Of a stretch of DNA of 48,196 nucleotides, positions 47,726-48,196 are shown one piece after another. Both the position numbers and the translations under genes were made by a program. The first letter of the stretch is position 1. Each line of letters begins with the position of its first letter. The notes under the pieces were generated by a model that saw nothing but the letters and a program-made list of their open reading frames with translations, did not search any database and had not been told where the DNA came from. Where the stretch lies: assembly GCA_018334055.1 (NCBI GenBank), contig JAGXSS010000003.1:1-48196 (forward strand). Direction: 5' to 3'. This DNA comes from Peptococcaceae bacterium. GTDB lineage: Bacteria > Bacillota > UBA994.

Positions 47726-48196
47726 GTGCCGGCGCTACAACCTCCCGGGTAGCGGCGTGACATGGCACGCCGACCCTCCCCCGTCGTAACCCAAGGACCG
47801 CCCCGAGGTCGCCGGCTTTTGTGCCGGCGCTACAGCCTCCCGGGTAGCGGCGTGACATGGCACGCCGACCCTCCCCCGTCGTAACCCAAGGACCGCCCCG
47901 AGGTCGCCGGCCTTTGTGCCGCCGCTACAGCCTCCCGGGTAGCGGCGTGACATGGCACGCCGACCCTCCCCCCGTCGCACCCAAAGGACCGCCCCGAGGT
48001 CGCCGGCTTTTGTGCCGGCGCTACAACCTCCCGGGTAGCGGCGTGACATGACGCCGACCCTCCCCCGTCGTAACCCAAGGACCGCCCCGAGGTCGCCGGC
48101 TTTTGTGCCGGCGCTACAGCCTCCCGGGTAGCGGCGTGACATGGCACGCCGACCCTCCCCCGTCGTAACCCAAGGACCGCCCCGAGGTCGCCGGCC
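47726..48196. repeat. 95-bp tandem repeat array, at least five copies
   Basis: Units start GTGCCGGCGCTACA at 47726, 47821, 47916, 48012 and 48105 (periods 95, 95, 96 and 93), the last running to the window end. Each contains CTCCCGGGTAGCGGCGTGAC, GGCGTG-ACATG-GCACGCC (inner hairpin), CCCTCCCCCGTCG, ACCGCCCCGAGGTC and a CGCCGGC-TTTT-GTGCCGGCG hairpin at the unit junction. Differences are few (C/T and A/G changes, small indels). GC-rich compared with neighbours. Apparent reading frames here are by-products of the repeat. It is not CRISPR: no spacers. Confidence 0.9.

Noticed and set aside
47735-48147. Repetitive reading frames in the right-edge array
   Set aside because: Periodic by-product of the 95-bp tandem repeat; frames change with indels and have no start context.
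47726-48196. CRISPR array
   Set aside because: Units are contiguous 95-mers with no unique spacers and no cas genes nearby.

Overview
The window looks like a chromosomal segment of an anaerobic, low-to-mid GC Bacillota (Clostridia in the broad sense). Evidence read from the sequence: strong AGGAGG-type ribosome binding sites, frequent GTG/TTG starts, an FMN riboswitch in front of a RibU-type riboflavin transporter, YitT, CsoR, a PdxST/MocR pair, a nucleoside BMP/ABC operon, and oxygen-sensitive enzymes (aldehyde ferredoxin oxidoreductase, class III ribonucleotide reductase NrdD/NrdG, the YjjI glycyl-radical pair) beside a superoxide dismutase and a methionine sulfoxide reductase. No species can be named from sequence alone.

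Layout. 1-0.75 kb: start of an aldehyde ferredoxin oxidoreductase (off the left edge) divergent from a MoaD/ThiS-like protein. 0.74-1.62 kb: an intact REP-associated (RAYT) transposase between perfect inverted repeats. 1.6-4.7 kb: a redox module (CsoR-family repressor, NapH/FNR fusion, thioredoxin, divergent thioredoxin-reductase-like flavoprotein) sharing a promoter that carries a CsoR-type palindrome. 4.7-7.6 kb: RNA enzymes RtcB, RNase HI and a NYN-domain protein. 7.7-10.6 kb: pyridoxal phosphate synthase pdxST with a divergent MocR regulator. 10.6-17.1 kb: WalJ-like hydrolase, OFA-type MFS transporter, a stalk-domain secreted protein, a lipoprotein metalloprotease and a DEAD-box helicase, separated by dispersed GGGACGGTTC repeats that include two 240-280 bp MITE-like copies. 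17.4-22.5 kb: a three-gene ABC exporter, FMN riboswitch-ribU, YitT and a GDT1-type cation transporter. 22.5-27.5 kb: SbcC/SbcD-like pair (YhaN/YhaO type), a SpoU methyltransferase and a cyclophilin lipoprotein. 27.7-32.7 kb: a small membrane protein, SOD, and the coupled chain glycosyl-1-phosphate transferase, nth, yjjI, yjjW. 32.8-37.4 kb: nucleoside uptake operon with a good sigma-A promoter. 37.5-41.6 kb: polyprenyl synthase and nrdD-nrdG. 41.7-47.2 kb: free Met-R-sulfoxide reductase, NlpC/P60 hydrolase, a nucleotidyltransferase-like protein with an eroded active site, an SBP-HD-GYP sensor, a COG2509 flavoprotein and a flavodoxin. 47.4-48.2 kb: a frameshifted IS1634-like transposase remnant running into five copies of a 95 bp tandem repeat that continues past the right edge.

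How the parts fit: most genes lie on the minus strand in short, tightly packed or overlapping operons. The strongest candidate for something not described as a unit is the CsoR-operator-controlled thioredoxin module at 1.6-4.7 kb: its reductase lacks visible NADPH motifs and its membrane partner fuses a ferredoxin-type quinol-dehydrogenase module to a flavin reductase, suggesting ferredoxin- or membrane-linked thiol reduction under a CsoR-family sensor with an altered ligand set. The second is the repeat ecology: an active-looking RAYT, its own palindromes, two MITE-like copies, and solo ends. No CRISPR array, rRNA or tRNA was seen.
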